In this document: piece after piece, positions 10,101 to 19,482 of the stretch | How positions within the stretch are numbered: position 1 is the stretch's first letter | Layout of the letters: the number at the start of each line of letters is the position of its first letter | DNA from: Terrisporobacter vanillatitrophus | GTDB taxonomy: Bacteria > Bacillota > Clostridia > Peptostreptococcales > Peptostreptococcaceae | NCBI RefSeq assembly: GCF_051148895.1 | Contig: NZ_CP154625.1 | Coordinates: 3,472,001 to 3,536,000 of the forward strand | Reading direction: 5' to 3' | Length of the DNA: 64,000 bases | Made by a program: the position numbers and the translations under genes | The notes under the pieces: generated by a model | Seen by the model: the letters and a program-made list of their open reading frames with translations, nothing else | Told to the model about the DNA's origin: nothing | Database searches by the model: none

Positions 10101-10969
10101 TTTACTCCTTTTGCATAGTTTTCAAATTCCAAAGAAATAGCTGCTCTATATGCTTCTTCCCAATCTTTATCACAACTATCCAGTAATCTTTTTATCATGT
10201 TATACTCTATTTTTAATTTATCGGTAAAAGTTTCTAATTCTTCAATTCCTTCCACCATTTCTAGCGCTTTATCAAAGTTTTTAACTATACCGTTAACTTG
10301 AATTTTTATAGTATCTAAAATAATTTTTGCCCATTTTGATGTGGAAAAATCAAAATCATCATCTACATTAAAATCATTTACACTGTCTTCTAACCATTTC
10401 ATTGGATAAGGTGAAGACATTACAAAAGAGTAAATGCTAAGTACCATTTGTTGTAAATTAGTATCTCCTCTTTTTTCACTGTAGCTTTCAACTAATTTAT
10501 AAAAATCATCTTCTTTTTCTTCATAAAATTCTTCAAAAATTTCTTCTATTGTTTCTAACTTTAAAATAGTACACTCTGTTTCGTCACCTATTCTAAAATT
10601 AGGATCTAAGTCAATTTTATGGAAGTTTGATTTAATAACCTCTAAACAGAAGGAGTGTATTGTAGTTATACTAGCTTTATTTAAAAGCACTAACTGATTT
10701 TGTAAATGACTATCTTCTGGATTTTTCTCCAATGCCTTACCTATGGCATCTCCAATTCTCTCTCTCATTTCCGCTGCTGCTGAATTGGTGAAGGTAACTA
10801 CTAGTAAACTGTCTATATCTACAGGTTTTTCTTTACTTGTTATTATTTGTATTATTCTTTCAACTAATACTGCTGTTTTTCCCGAACCAGCAGCTGCTGC
10901 TACCAATAGATTACAATCTCTACTATCTATTACTGCTTGTTGTTCATCAGTCCATTTTGGTGAGCTCAC
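7184..10969 (-). CDS. addA: ATP-dependent helicase/nuclease subunit A
   Basis: AddA is the UvrD-type 3'-5' helicase and second nuclease of AddAB, the Firmicute counterpart of RecBCD that resects double-strand breaks and loads RecA. The 1,261-residue protein has Walker A AAAGSGKT (residues 25-32), the Walker B region IDEYQDSN, motif III VGDVKQSIYRFRQA, motif V SIHKSKGLEFP, motif VI YVALTRAKE, and a C-terminal RecB-like nuclease with GTIVH and VDYKTDY (D1208, K1210). The start is a GTG at 10969 with GGAGG nine bases upstream; it overlaps the last base of addB. Length matches the family. No damage is seen in catalytic motifs. Confidence 0.97.
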   Translation of the reverse strand: MSSPKWTDEQQAVIDSRDCNLLVAAAAGSGKTAVLVERIIQIITSKEKPVDIDSLLVVTFTNSAAAEMRERIGDAIGKALEKNPEDSHLQNQLVLLNKASITTIHSFCLEVIKSNFHKIDLDPNFRIGDETECTILKLETIEEIFEEFYEEKEDDFYKLVESYSEKRGDTNLQQMVLSIYSFVMSSPYPMKWLEDSVNDFNVDDDFDFSTSKWAKIILDTIKIQVNGIVKNFDKALEMVEGIEELETFTDKLKIEYNMIKRLLDSCDKDWEEAYRAAISLEFENYAKGVKRIPKGAEEYIKDAKDKAKKIRDDAKKSLESIQSSTFNKNISALNKEIEMLYPIVNSLSKILKRFIELYSERKREKGIIDFNDIEHFALDILIKKDENGDFLEDQQGKAMGSDIALEYRDKFYEIFIDEYQDSNFVQEVLLSTIAKIETPNRFMVGDVKQSIYRFRQAKPEIFLDKYATYGTQKGEKNRKIMLYKNFRSRKEVIDSCNYVFENIMSKNIGEIEYTEAEALNLGASFKENLEEKVIVGGPTEIHLMEKAQKTIEETQDEEEQPEEELDNIQLEARMVGKIIKNLMAPDEEGNIHKVYDKKLDDYRVVDFKDIVILLRATSAWAPVFADELINMGIPTYADTGMGYFDTIEIKTVMSFLRIIDNPMQDIPLLSVLKSPILPCTSFTPEDFIDIRLENNNTNLYECIRLISESEDDGKKEIREKCRSFLRELKEYKEKSLYMSTDEFLWHLYMKSGYYAYVGALPSGSQRQANLKILFERAKQFEETSFKGIFNFINFIDKIKKSNSDMGSAKTLGENANVVRIMSIHKSKGLEFPIVFCCAMSKNFNTMDFKKDMLYHYELGFGPQLVDIDRRISYPSIAKEALKYKMNLENLSEEMRILYVALTRAKEKLILTGAVKDIPGTLNKWGKNLDGNNPVSQYDVLKARNYLDWIMPSVLKHKDFKEIRKAYDIETLSQSNHESKWSLDTWEREDVIVEEKEEETNIETLLKEMEEKSIETNHKEEISEKLNYSYPYKESVKVSASISVSEIKKMQSIHEEDYSKPLYEEKITLKRPLFIQESEAKNKISPQERGTIVHLVMEVLDLNKINTIDEIKVQIKDLIKREIISEKQSLVINPFKIYKFFKSNIGKRALASHFIKREQSIYSQIKMNDIYLNNEDIQNNRETYEEESLMLRGIIDLYFEEDDEIVIVDYKTDYIDEDNKQEVINRYEKQLDLYAEALNKLTGKNVKEKYLYLFNIDEEVKL

Positions 10970-13900
10970 TATTTTTCAACCTCCTTCTCCATTAGTTTGA
11001 TAACTTCTTCATCGCTTTTATCGTTAAGTATGGTATACATATTTCCTTTTATTGAAGGATCAAATTGGCAGATTGATGAATAAGTACAGAAATCACAAGA
11101 TGTTCCATTTTTATTTTTACATGGAATTATACTTATATCTCCTCCTACCATTCTTTCACAAAGTTCTTTTACTTCATATTTTACGTATTCTCTTAATATA
11201 TCAAATTCTGGCTCTGTAACACCTTTAGTATATCTACCTATATTTCCATTTTTGTCAAAGTTGGCTGGTATAACTAAAGAAGTTTTTCTCTCTCCTTCTT
11301 TAAGAGACATATCCATTTCACCGATTATGTCCACGTCTTTTAATACAAGTCCATTCATTCTAAGTTTCTTTAATATTTCTTCATTTATTACAGCATCTTT
11401 TTGATCTTCGTTGCTTCTTACAATAGGGTTATCTATTCTGTTGTAAAGAATAGCTGCTGGTTTTAAGTTCGATTTTTTATGTCTATCGCTGTCTATAATT
11501 GCGTCTAAATAAACTAATAACTGCAATTGTAATCCATAATAAACTTCTGTTAAGTTGATAGATTTATCTCCTGATTTATAGTCTATAATACGTATATATT
11601 TACTGTCCTCTTTCTCCAACTCATCTATTCTATCTATTTGACCAACTAAGGTTACTTCCTGACCATCATTTAATACTATTTTTATAGGTGGATATTTACC
11701 ATTTTTTCTAAAGCTAACTTCATAGTCAACAGGTTCAAAGTTTCCTTGTTTTATTTGCATTGAAATAATACTAATTGCTGAAACTAGCATTTTTTTCAAT
11801 CTATATGCCAAATACTTGTATCTTTCAGAAGAATTCAAGATAAATCCAGGTATTTTACTTACCATTTCATCTACAATAAGAGATACTCTGCTTCTAATAT
11901 AGTCTTCATCTATCTCATGCCAGTTTAGCTTATCTTTATTTAAGGATTTGGAGAAAATATCAAGTATATTATGTATAAAGGAACCTAAATCTGGTGCTGT
12001 GAAAGAATACTCTTTTCTTTCCTGTGCTTTTAGTCCATATTGAATAAAATATGAAAATGGACACTGAGCATATCTTTCTAGCTTGGAAATACTTAAGTTT
12101 TTATTTTCATATAATTGCTTAATTTTTTCTCTTTCTACTTTTTCTACTTGGTTAGTATAACTTAATCCCCTTACTACTTTCTCCAACTTATTTTTATATT
12201 CTTCATCACTTAGGAAATATCTATATAAATCTAAATAAACTTCATTAATATTTCCTCTAATTTCAAATTCTTTAATAGCATTAATTAGTTCATTAAAAGT
12301 AGGTGCTTTTACTGTTATATTGTCTAAAGCTGTATCTGTAGAGTTATCCAAATCTTTTAGCACATAACTTTTTATGTTAATATTAGGGAATATCTTTTTT
12401 AGTCTAGATACAATTATAGAAGGTCTTAAAGTCTTTCCTTCATGATCTGATATGGGATAGCTTATTGTTAAGTTTTCACTTGTATAAGTTAATGCCTTAT
12501 AAACTAAAAACTGTTCTTCATAAGTTTTTGTCTTACTATCTATATCTACTTCTATACCTTTTTCACCTAAAGAATTTCTGTCTTTATCACTTAAAAGGCC
12601 GCTTTCCTTTGAAATCAGTGGGAATATACCATCAGTAGTTCCTATTAAATAAAGGTGTTTTGTGTTGGAGTTTTTCATTCTGTCTACAGAACTTACTAAA
12701 ACTTGATCCATACTTGGAGGCACAAGTCCCAGCTCATACTCGTCAAATCCTAAACTTATTACCTTCATAAATTTATCTAAAGATATTTTTTCATCCCCCA
12801 TCAACTCCACCATTTGATCAAATATATCTACTACTATCTGCCAAACTTGTGAGTATTCTTTAGCAATTTCCAAATCACCTTTTTCATTGAAGTTATTAAT
12901 TAAAGATTCTAAAGTTTCTTCTATATTAATATCCAATAAAAATTCATACACATAAGTACAAATTTCCCTTACAGTTTTATTTTTCTTATTAAGTTTATTT
13001 TGCAATTTTATAATTGGCTCTAATATTTGATTTCTAGTTTCATTGATTCTTTCTTTTTGTTCCAAATCAAATTCGCTTTCTTCTGCCAAATAATTTTGAT
13101 TAACTTTGTACTCCCATTTTTCTTCAAACCACTTCTTACCTGTAATTCCATTTTGTAGTACATAGTTTTCAAGTAAGCTTATGTCTTCATCATTTACACC
13201 TATAAGTCCACTTTTCAAATATCTAAACATTGTCTCATAAGAATATCTTCTGTTTCTCATTTCTAGTGCAGAAAGAATTAAAACTATAATAGGATTGCTT
13301 TTGGCTTCTCTCTTAGAGTCTATAAAGTTTGGAATTTCATATTCTTTAAAAATTGAGCGCACTAAGAAATCATATCTATTTAAATCCCTTGTGGCCACAG
13401 TTATATCCTTATATCTAGCTTTTTTCTCTCTAACTAAATGAACTATATCCTTTGCCGCTTGCTCCACTTCATCATATAAGTTATTAAATTCCTTAATTTT
13501 TATATGTTTCGTTTCCTTTTCATATTTTCTATAAGGATATGCATGATAAAAAGCCTCTAAATGTTGTAATTCTTCATTTCCATTAAATCTTTTTACATTT
13601 TCAGCATTTAAGTTTATATTAGTATGGATTTTTACTCCTTCTTCTGCTGCAATTTTATATAGCTTTTCATAAGTATATTTAGTTCTTGAAAAAGCATCAT
13701 TTTTTGAATATGTAAATTGAGTTAAAGAATCTATAGTTAATGAAATATAAACTTCTTTAGCTTGTTTTAATAATTCTTTTAAAATACTGTACTGATTTGG
13801 TGTAAAACCAGTAAATTCATCTATATAAATATAAGCATCTTTAAAATAATCACATTGTTGTAATTTTTCACCTAAAGATGTTAACAAATCTTGAGAATCT

Positions 13901-14430
13901 ACGTAATTTTCATGAAGATTTTTTTCAAATTCCCCATAAATTTTGGCAATATCCATTAATTTATATCTTAAAGTTTCATTTTCTATTTCTCCTGCTATAT
14001 TTTCTAACATATCTGGTGATACATTATACTGTTTTAATTCTGATATCATATCTGTTATAGAACCTACAAAACCAGATTGTGTAGAAGATCTTCCATAGAC
14101 TTTAAGCTCATTACTAATTTTATCTATTGATTTATATATAATCATAGCCTTTCCACTGGAGTTTATATTAACATCAGTAAGTCCTCCCACCTTTGAAAAT
14201 ACGATACTACTCATGGTTTTAAAACTTAGCACTCTACTTCTTAAATATTTGTCCTTTTCTTCTCCTTGGAAAAGTTTAGACATATTTTTTTCCATCTCAA
14301 ATGAGTATTGCTCCGGAACTAAAAGAATTACAGGACTAGTTTCGTTGTCTTGTACTCTTTTTTTTATTTCATTTAGCATAAAGGTTGTTTTTCCTATTCC
14401 ACCTTTACCTAATACAAACCTAAGACCCAT
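10969..14430 (-). CDS. addB: ATP-dependent helicase/deoxyribonuclease subunit B
   Basis: AddB is the partner of AddA. It holds an inactivated helicase body that in studied AddAB recognises Chi, and an Fe-S nuclease that cuts the 5'-ended strand. From the chosen start the protein is 1,153 residues. Features seen are the N-terminal Walker A GKGGIGKTT, VPEQYSFEME near residue 43, and the C-terminal PD-(D/E)XK nuclease with IIDYKSGD. Fe-S ligands are CPFSYFIQ before the nuclease and CDFCTYSSIC near the end. The start at 14430 (MGLRFVLG) has GGAGG nine bases upstream; the longer form beginning MKFWRK has none. It overlaps the preceding split-nuclease gene by 11 bases, so the unusual trio upstream is co-transcribed with it. 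Confidence 0.96.
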   Translation of the reverse strand: MGLRFVLGKGGIGKTTFMLNEIKKRVQDNETSPVILLVPEQYSFEMEKNMSKLFQGEEKDKYLRSRVLSFKTMSSIVFSKVGGLTDVNINSSGKAMIIYKSIDKISNELKVYGRSSTQSGFVGSITDMISELKQYNVSPDMLENIAGEIENETLRYKLMDIAKIYGEFEKNLHENYVDSQDLLTSLGEKLQQCDYFKDAYIYIDEFTGFTPNQYSILKELLKQAKEVYISLTIDSLTQFTYSKNDAFSRTKYTYEKLYKIAAEEGVKIHTNINLNAENVKRFNGNEELQHLEAFYHAYPYRKYEKETKHIKIKEFNNLYDEVEQAAKDIVHLVREKKARYKDITVATRDLNRYDFLVRSIFKEYEIPNFIDSKREAKSNPIIVLILSALEMRNRRYSYETMFRYLKSGLIGVNDEDISLLENYVLQNGITGKKWFEEKWEYKVNQNYLAEESEFDLEQKERINETRNQILEPIIKLQNKLNKKNKTVREICTYVYEFLLDINIEETLESLINNFNEKGDLEIAKEYSQVWQIVVDIFDQMVELMGDEKISLDKFMKVISLGFDEYELGLVPPSMDQVLVSSVDRMKNSNTKHLYLIGTTDGIFPLISKESGLLSDKDRNSLGEKGIEVDIDSKTKTYEEQFLVYKALTYTSENLTISYPISDHEGKTLRPSIIVSRLKKIFPNINIKSYVLKDLDNSTDTALDNITVKAPTFNELINAIKEFEIRGNINEVYLDLYRYFLSDEEYKNKLEKVVRGLSYTNQVEKVEREKIKQLYENKNLSISKLERYAQCPFSYFIQYGLKAQERKEYSFTAPDLGSFIHNILDIFSKSLNKDKLNWHEIDEDYIRSRVSLIVDEMVSKIPGFILNSSERYKYLAYRLKKMLVSAISIISMQIKQGNFEPVDYEVSFRKNGKYPPIKIVLNDGQEVTLVGQIDRIDELEKEDSKYIRIIDYKSGDKSINLTEVYYGLQLQLLVYLDAIIDSDRHKKSNLKPAAILYNRIDNPIVRSNEDQKDAVINEEILKKLRMNGLVLKDVDIIGEMDMSLKEGERKTSLVIPANFDKNGNIGRYTKGVTEPEFDILREYVKYEVKELCERMVGGDISIIPCKNKNGTSCDFCTYSSICQFDPSIKGNMYTILNDKSDEEVIKLMEKEVEK

Positions 14431-15172
14431 AAATGTCTTCCTCCAAAATTTCATAATTTACAGTTTCACTGTTACAAAGCTTATTAAACTCACAGTATTT
14501 ACAGTGACTTGTATTTTTATTTATACTGTTTTCATTATTAAAATCTGCATTTTCTATATTATCAATAATATTTAAAATCTTCATTTTGTTTTCTTCATGA
14601 AGTTTTTCATTATAATTTATAGTCACTGGTTTGTTTTCTAGTGCTGGCTGATAATAATTCATACTTATATTTTCAATTTTATAATTTGAATAAAAGTTTT
14701 TTCTTATTACTTCTTCAGCTAAAAACATATAAACCACACTTTGTATTCTATTAAGTGCATTTTTATATGTAATTTCCTGATTTTCAGTTTTCCAATCCCA
14801 AAGACTTATTTTATCCTTTTCTATTATTACTAAGTCAATCTTTGCCACAATTTTTTGTCCATTTAAATTTATTTCATATTCTGGCAAATATATATTGTCC
14901 TCTTCAATTGGCAACAAATCTTTTATTTTACTTATCCATTTATTAAAATTTTTATCTTCACATTTTCCTAGGGGAATATTGGAGAAGTATCTTTCACACA
15001 ATAAGTGAAAATCTCTTCCATATTTTAAGCTGTCATAATATTCCCTACTACCTAAATCATCATGTTTCCAATTTATATTATCTATATATTTATATTTAAA
15101 CTTAAAAGGACATGATTTATAAGTATTTAGAGAGTTTTGACTATATGTAAAATATTTTAATTTCTCATTCAT
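14420..15172 (-). CDS. Stand-alone AddB-type Fe-S PD-(D/E)XK nuclease
   Basis: A 250-residue protein that matches only the nuclease end of AddB. It begins SQNSLNTYKSCPFKFKYKY, equivalent to AddB's SISKLERYAQCPFSYFIQY. It has GRDFH (H56), then KIDLVI (D113) with LWDWKTE (D126, K128) as the metal-binding motif, and RIQSVVYM (Q144, Y148). The end, HCKYCEFNKLC (C224, C227, C233), together with C21 provides the four cysteines of an AddB/Cas4-like Fe-S cluster. AGGAG precedes the ATG at 15172. The gene begins four bases after the helicase gene stops and runs into addB. I infer that it is the nuclease half of a second AddAB-like complex. An independent Cas4-like nuclease is possible, but there are no CRISPR genes here. 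Confidence 0.8.
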   Translation of the reverse strand: MNEKLKYFTYSQNSLNTYKSCPFKFKYKYIDNINWKHDDLGSREYYDSLKYGRDFHLLCERYFSNIPLGKCEDKNFNKWISKIKDLLPIEEDNIYLPEYEINLNGQKIVAKIDLVIIEKDKISLWDWKTENQEITYKNALNRIQSVVYMFLAEEVIRKNFYSNYKIENISMNYYQPALENKPVTINYNEKLHEENKMKILNIIDNIENADFNNENSINKNTSHCKYCEFNKLCNSETVNYEILEEDIYGS

Positions 15173-15176
15173 TTAA

Positions 15177-17372
15177 TCATTCTCCTTTCTTATCTATAAT
15201 ACTTTTTAGTATATTCAAATACATAGATGGATTTTGTTTTTTCTTGTCTGTAGAAGAATTTTTTGCACTGGCAGACAAAATCAGCATCTCTTTTGCTCTT
15301 GTTATTCCCACATATAAAAGTCTTATTTTTTCTTTTATAAGACTTTCTTTAATTTCTTTTGAATAATTTTTAGTTACTTCACCATTTAAGATAAAATCTA
15401 TTTCTGCTTTTATATTTGCTTCTGGATTTTTGTATTTTTCTTTTAGATACCATTTATCACATTGAAATTTTTGATAAATATTGTCCGGGAAATTAAATTC
15501 CGTCATTCCCAATAAAAATACACAATCCCACTCTAATCCCTTTGATTTATGATAATTACACACAGTTATACTTCCAGGTAATGGTTCATATCCATTGATT
15601 TCACTAACAACTTCTATTATATAACTAAAAACTCTATTTTTCCTGTCGCTTAGTAAGTTATATATTTGTTGTAGGTTTATACTGTTGTTTTCTGCTAATA
15701 AATATTTAACATAAAAGGCCAAATAGTCTACTATTGCTCTTTCTTCTTTTTCAATTGTCATACTGTCTCCAATGAAAAGAATCAGCTTGTCTATTCTAGT
15801 TAAAGGATATTCTATAATATTTTTCAAATTTTGTATTCCATATAAAAAACTTTGGTATAAATCACTATCCGTATCTATTATTATATCTTTTGAACATTCA
15901 TGATCATATACTAGATTTTCCACAGTTAAATGTTCTTCTCTTAATAATTGTACAAAATCTTTTTTTCCTTCTTTGTTATCTGTTTTTATATAAACTTTAT
16001 CTAATACTTCTATTAATTTTTCTTTGTCGTCACAATTGAGTATAAAATCTATTATTAACGCAATATTATCTATGACTCTTCTTTTTCTAAGAGAATTAGG
16101 TCCTAGCTCTTCAAATTCTAAATCTTCTTTTATAAGTTCTTTTGCAACTAAATTGATATGGTCATTGTATGGTACTAATATACCTATACTTTTATCTGAG
16201 TATTTTTTATTAATATTTCTCACAAATTTTACTGTTTGTTCTATTTCCTTGTCAAAGGTTTCATAATATTTATAGCTAATTTGATATTTATCGGGCTGAG
16301 GATTTTCTTTGTATCCTCTATTTGTAGGAACTGTTTTAATATCCATATCTTCCAAAGCATCCTTACACTCTGGCTGTAAATTTTGAGTTACATATCTTAC
16401 TAATTCATTGGCAAGACTTATTACATCTTTTGAGCTTCTATTGGACATATCCATCCTATAACAACAGTCACTGTTTTCTATAAAATCTTTGAAAAACTTT
16501 GGATCTGATGAAGAAAAAGTTCCTGTTATACTTTGATTTATATCCCCAACTCTTACAAGATTACTATGCTCTTCACAAATAAGCCCTATTATCTTTCCTT
16601 GAATTTCATTTGAATCTTGACACTCATCTTCAAATACATATTGATATTTATTTTGATATTTTCTTTTTAAATCTTCATCAATACTTAAGGCTTTATATGC
16701 CAAAATCAACATATCATCATAATCCAATAATCCATTGGATTTTAATTTTTTTTCATACTCAGTATAGATAGGAAGAATTATTTTTAAAATACCTCTGCGA
16801 TTTTCTTTCATATATTCATTTAGTTTTTGTGGCGTAATATCTTTGTATTTAAGTTCACTTATGGTATTTTGAACTAAATCATAAAACCCCTTATCCCAAG
16901 CCTCTAACTGTCTATCTGCCCACGTTGGATCTTTTTGCTCTTTCACAAAAAATCTAAATGCTTTTTCTCCCCCATTTAACTTAAAATTATTAATACAATC
17001 GCTAAGAATTATAGTTTTTTGTAAATCATCTGCTATGTTAAAATCTTCATTTAACATAACTATTTCCGGCTTTTCTTTTATAATTTTCACAGCCAAAGAA
17101 TGTATGGTCATTACTTCATAAGAGTTTTTATCCTCTATATTTTTTTCTTCTAGAATTTTCTTTATCCTAACTTTAAAGTTGTTTACCGCGCTATTCATAT
17201 AAGTTAAGATAAGTACCTTTCCTTTACCCTGTCTATTTTCTTCCAAAAGTTTTGCTACTAAATTTGTAACTATAAAAGTTTTACCAGCCCCTGGCACTGC
17301 AGGAACTGCCATTTTCCCACCTTCATACTGAATTATAGGAAGCTGGTCCTCTCTGTAATTTATACTACTCAT
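15177..17372 (-). CDS. UvrD/Rep-family SF1 DNA helicase, AddA-like without nuclease
   Basis: A 731-residue superfamily 1A helicase. Seen are Walker A VPGAGKT (residues 26-32), FEDECQDSNEIQGK as motif II near 250, RVGDINQSITGTF as motif III, NYHKSKGLEWDCVFLLG as motif V near 610, and YVGITRAKEMLIL as motif VI near 695. It stops soon after motif VI, so it lacks the C-terminal nuclease that AddA has. It therefore supplies a motor only. It overlaps the 629-residue protein upstream by 8 bases and is followed after 4 bases by the Fe-S nuclease, so the three are translated together. UvrD or PcrA proper is less likely because of this context and the divergent motif II (DECQD). Confidence 0.85.
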   Translation of the reverse strand: MSSINYREDQLPIIQYEGGKMAVPAVPGAGKTFIVTNLVAKLLEENRQGKGKVLILTYMNSAVNNFKVRIKKILEEKNIEDKNSYEVMTIHSLAVKIIKEKPEIVMLNEDFNIADDLQKTIILSDCINNFKLNGGEKAFRFFVKEQKDPTWADRQLEAWDKGFYDLVQNTISELKYKDITPQKLNEYMKENRRGILKIILPIYTEYEKKLKSNGLLDYDDMLILAYKALSIDEDLKRKYQNKYQYVFEDECQDSNEIQGKIIGLICEEHSNLVRVGDINQSITGTFSSSDPKFFKDFIENSDCCYRMDMSNRSSKDVISLANELVRYVTQNLQPECKDALEDMDIKTVPTNRGYKENPQPDKYQISYKYYETFDKEIEQTVKFVRNINKKYSDKSIGILVPYNDHINLVAKELIKEDLEFEELGPNSLRKRRVIDNIALIIDFILNCDDKEKLIEVLDKVYIKTDNKEGKKDFVQLLREEHLTVENLVYDHECSKDIIIDTDSDLYQSFLYGIQNLKNIIEYPLTRIDKLILFIGDSMTIEKEERAIVDYLAFYVKYLLAENNSINLQQIYNLLSDRKNRVFSYIIEVVSEINGYEPLPGSITVCNYHKSKGLEWDCVFLLGMTEFNFPDNIYQKFQCDKWYLKEKYKNPEANIKAEIDFILNGEVTKNYSKEIKESLIKEKIRLLYVGITRAKEMLILSASAKNSSTDKKKQNPSMYLNILKSIIDKKGE

Positions 17373-19254
17373 TAGTTATTTCTCCTTTATTCAAAAGCTT
17401 TAATAAAAGGCCATATAGCATGCTTTCCTGCATAAATCCATTTACACTATACTCACTTTTAAAAGCATATATTTTCTCGCTATTTAATAATAAGTTGTAG
17501 ATTAAATTATATAGATAATATTTTTTATTTCTATCTTCCATTTCATCACTATAAATTTCTTTTTCATGAAAAGATTTTCTAAGAACTAATGGATTTGCAA
17601 TATCTTTTTCTATTTTCATATTCCAAGCATTACTTCCCACATCTATCCATAATTGTATTTTTCTATTTATGTTTGAACTTATATATGTATACGGTGTTGT
17701 AATAATTACTTTGTCACTATTTTTCATATCTTCAATATCTGCAGAGACATAGTAATCATTTATATTATCTTTTAAGCACTTTACAAACACTTCATATTTT
17801 TCTTCTATATTTAATTCTTCTAGTATTTCACTAAAAATATCACCTTGTTTTATAATATCCTTGCAAAATTCCACATTTTTCTTACCATCTTTAAGATGAA
17901 GCATTTTTTCTATATAAAATTGTAATAAAAACTCACTTATCCTCAAATTATCTTTTTCTTTGTTTTTAATATATTCAATTAAGTTTTTATATTCTTCATT
18001 TTCATGTCTTTTGTTAAACATTTTGATAGCTTTTATCTTATTTATATCAAATAAGACTTCTATGAAATTTATATATTCTTCTTCTTTTATTAAATATTGT
18101 AAATTGTAGAAAATACAAGTAGCCACAACTAAAGCATTGGCATAAGGATGATCAATAATTTTATTATCTAGTTTGGTGTTAGCTACTTTTATCTTGTTAG
18201 CTTTTAATTTATTACATATTTTGTAATCTAAAATAGAGTTATTTATAGGTGAAATTATAACAATATCTCTTAAATTTTTACCTTCCTTCATTAATTGTAA
18301 AAGTTTTTCTGTCACACCTTCTATCATTTCATCATATAAATGATACCCATCTTCCAGTTTTATACTTTGATTTTCTTTATACAAAGATTTAATACGTATT
18401 GTTTCTAAATCATAAGATTCTTTTTGAAAATGCTCTTTTACTATATTTTCTTCTATATAGGCTATATCCACATTTTTAAATGAAGAATAGTCTTTACTTT
18501 TATCATAAAAAATATATCCACACTCTACCTCATTTAAAATTTCTCCAATTAAATTACATTCACTAACACTGGCATTTTCCAAACTGTCTACAATTAAATA
18601 TCTATATTCTTTTTTCAATCTTTTTCTATAATCTTCATTGTTTAATAAATAGTTGTTGTATAAATATACAGCTATAGAATTATCAATTATCCCATTAGAT
18701 AATAAAGTTTCCACATAAAAATCTATAACTTCTTGCATCTGAGTATATGAATATCTATTTAAATCATTTCTATTTTTCTTAGAATTATATATTTTTTCTC
18801 CTATATTATTAATATCTATATTATTAAAACAGCTTTTGTTTAAATTATCTAATATATTTCTACATATACTTTTATTTGTACCCACTATATCATCAAAATA
18901 ATTTTCTTCTTCTCTTGTCTTATTTATATATTTAATAATCATATATTCACTTAAGCTTTGAGAAATAAAAGAAGGGCTTATTTTATTTACTTTTATTTTT
19001 TCACAATTATTTTCTATAATAGGCCAATATTTTATCAACTCACTTTGAACAAAGTGACTGTATGTTCTAATTTTTAATTCCTCACTATGAGGAAAATTTA
19101 TCTCTCTCATATAACTTAATTTAGTAATTCCATTTGGTACTAAAAAAAGTATATCTTTTGATCTATATTTATTTTCTTTTATTATGTTTTCATATATGTT
19201 AATTATCTTTTCTTTCTTCTTATTTAAGTCAACTTCTTGGAATAAATATTTCAT
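17365..19254 (-). CDS. AddB-like helicase-body protein without ATPase or nuclease motifs
   Basis: A 629-residue protein with no Walker A and no cysteine cluster. Two regions recall AddB. DILFLVPNGITKLSYMRE (residues 38-55) resembles AddB's VILLVPEQYSFEME. LWIDVGSNAWNMK (535-547) with KKYYLYNLIYNLLLNSEK after it resembles AddB's LYLIGTTDGIFPL and the following EQFLVYKALTYTSENL. It thus looks like AddB with the ATP site and the nuclease removed, the nuclease being encoded two genes downstream. Its likely role is a structural or DNA-scanning subunit for the UvrD-type helicase next to it. AAGGTG precedes the ATG at 19254, which is the first gene of the leftward island. Homology is judged by eye on weak similarity. 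Confidence 0.6.
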   Translation of the reverse strand: MKYLFQEVDLNKKKEKIINIYENIIKENKYRSKDILFLVPNGITKLSYMREINFPHSEELKIRTYSHFVQSELIKYWPIIENNCEKIKVNKISPSFISQSLSEYMIIKYINKTREEENYFDDIVGTNKSICRNILDNLNKSCFNNIDINNIGEKIYNSKKNRNDLNRYSYTQMQEVIDFYVETLLSNGIIDNSIAVYLYNNYLLNNEDYRKRLKKEYRYLIVDSLENASVSECNLIGEILNEVECGYIFYDKSKDYSSFKNVDIAYIEENIVKEHFQKESYDLETIRIKSLYKENQSIKLEDGYHLYDEMIEGVTEKLLQLMKEGKNLRDIVIISPINNSILDYKICNKLKANKIKVANTKLDNKIIDHPYANALVVATCIFYNLQYLIKEEEYINFIEVLFDINKIKAIKMFNKRHENEEYKNLIEYIKNKEKDNLRISEFLLQFYIEKMLHLKDGKKNVEFCKDIIKQGDIFSEILEELNIEEKYEVFVKCLKDNINDYYVSADIEDMKNSDKVIITTPYTYISSNINRKIQLWIDVGSNAWNMKIEKDIANPLVLRKSFHEKEIYSDEMEDRNKKYYLYNLIYNLLLNSEKIYAFKSEYSVNGFMQESMLYGLLLKLLNKGEITNE

Positions 19255-19296
19255 TTAATCACCTTTTCCTAAAAATTTCATTTTTATCTATCTATA

Positions 19297-19327
19297 ATTA
19301 TATAATATTTTCTATTTTTTTACTCAA
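19297..19327 (-). promoter_or_regulatory. Probable promoter of the DNA-end-processing island
   Basis: On the minus strand TTGAGT (19322-19327) is followed after 17 bases by TATATA (19299-19304), or after 19 bases by TATAAT (19297-19302). It lies about 45 bases before the first gene of the island. Confidence 0.5.
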
Positions 19328-19405
19328 TTTGACTAAGTAAATTTACATGCATAACAAAAATTTCAGTCCTTCATGTCTCAAATAAGTCCTACTGTCGATA
19401 AATTT

Positions 19406-19449
19406 AAAAAGTCTATGTTCTAATATATTAATTAAAACATAGACTTTTT
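19406..19449 (-). terminator. Terminator after the dipeptidase gene
   Basis: Arms AAAAAGTCTATGTT and AACATAGACTTTTT form a 14-bp stem with a 16-base loop. It is symmetric enough to act in both directions, and lies 34 bases past the dipeptidase stop codon. Confidence 0.75.
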
Positions 19450-19482
19450 CTGTTACACACTTTGTTTACTCTAGCCATCTCG

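Noticed and set aside
14420..15172. Possible Cas4 gene and CRISPR locus
   Set aside because: The nuclease is Cas4-like in its cysteines, but no cas1/cas2 or regularly spaced repeats occur in the window; the AddB relation fits the context better.
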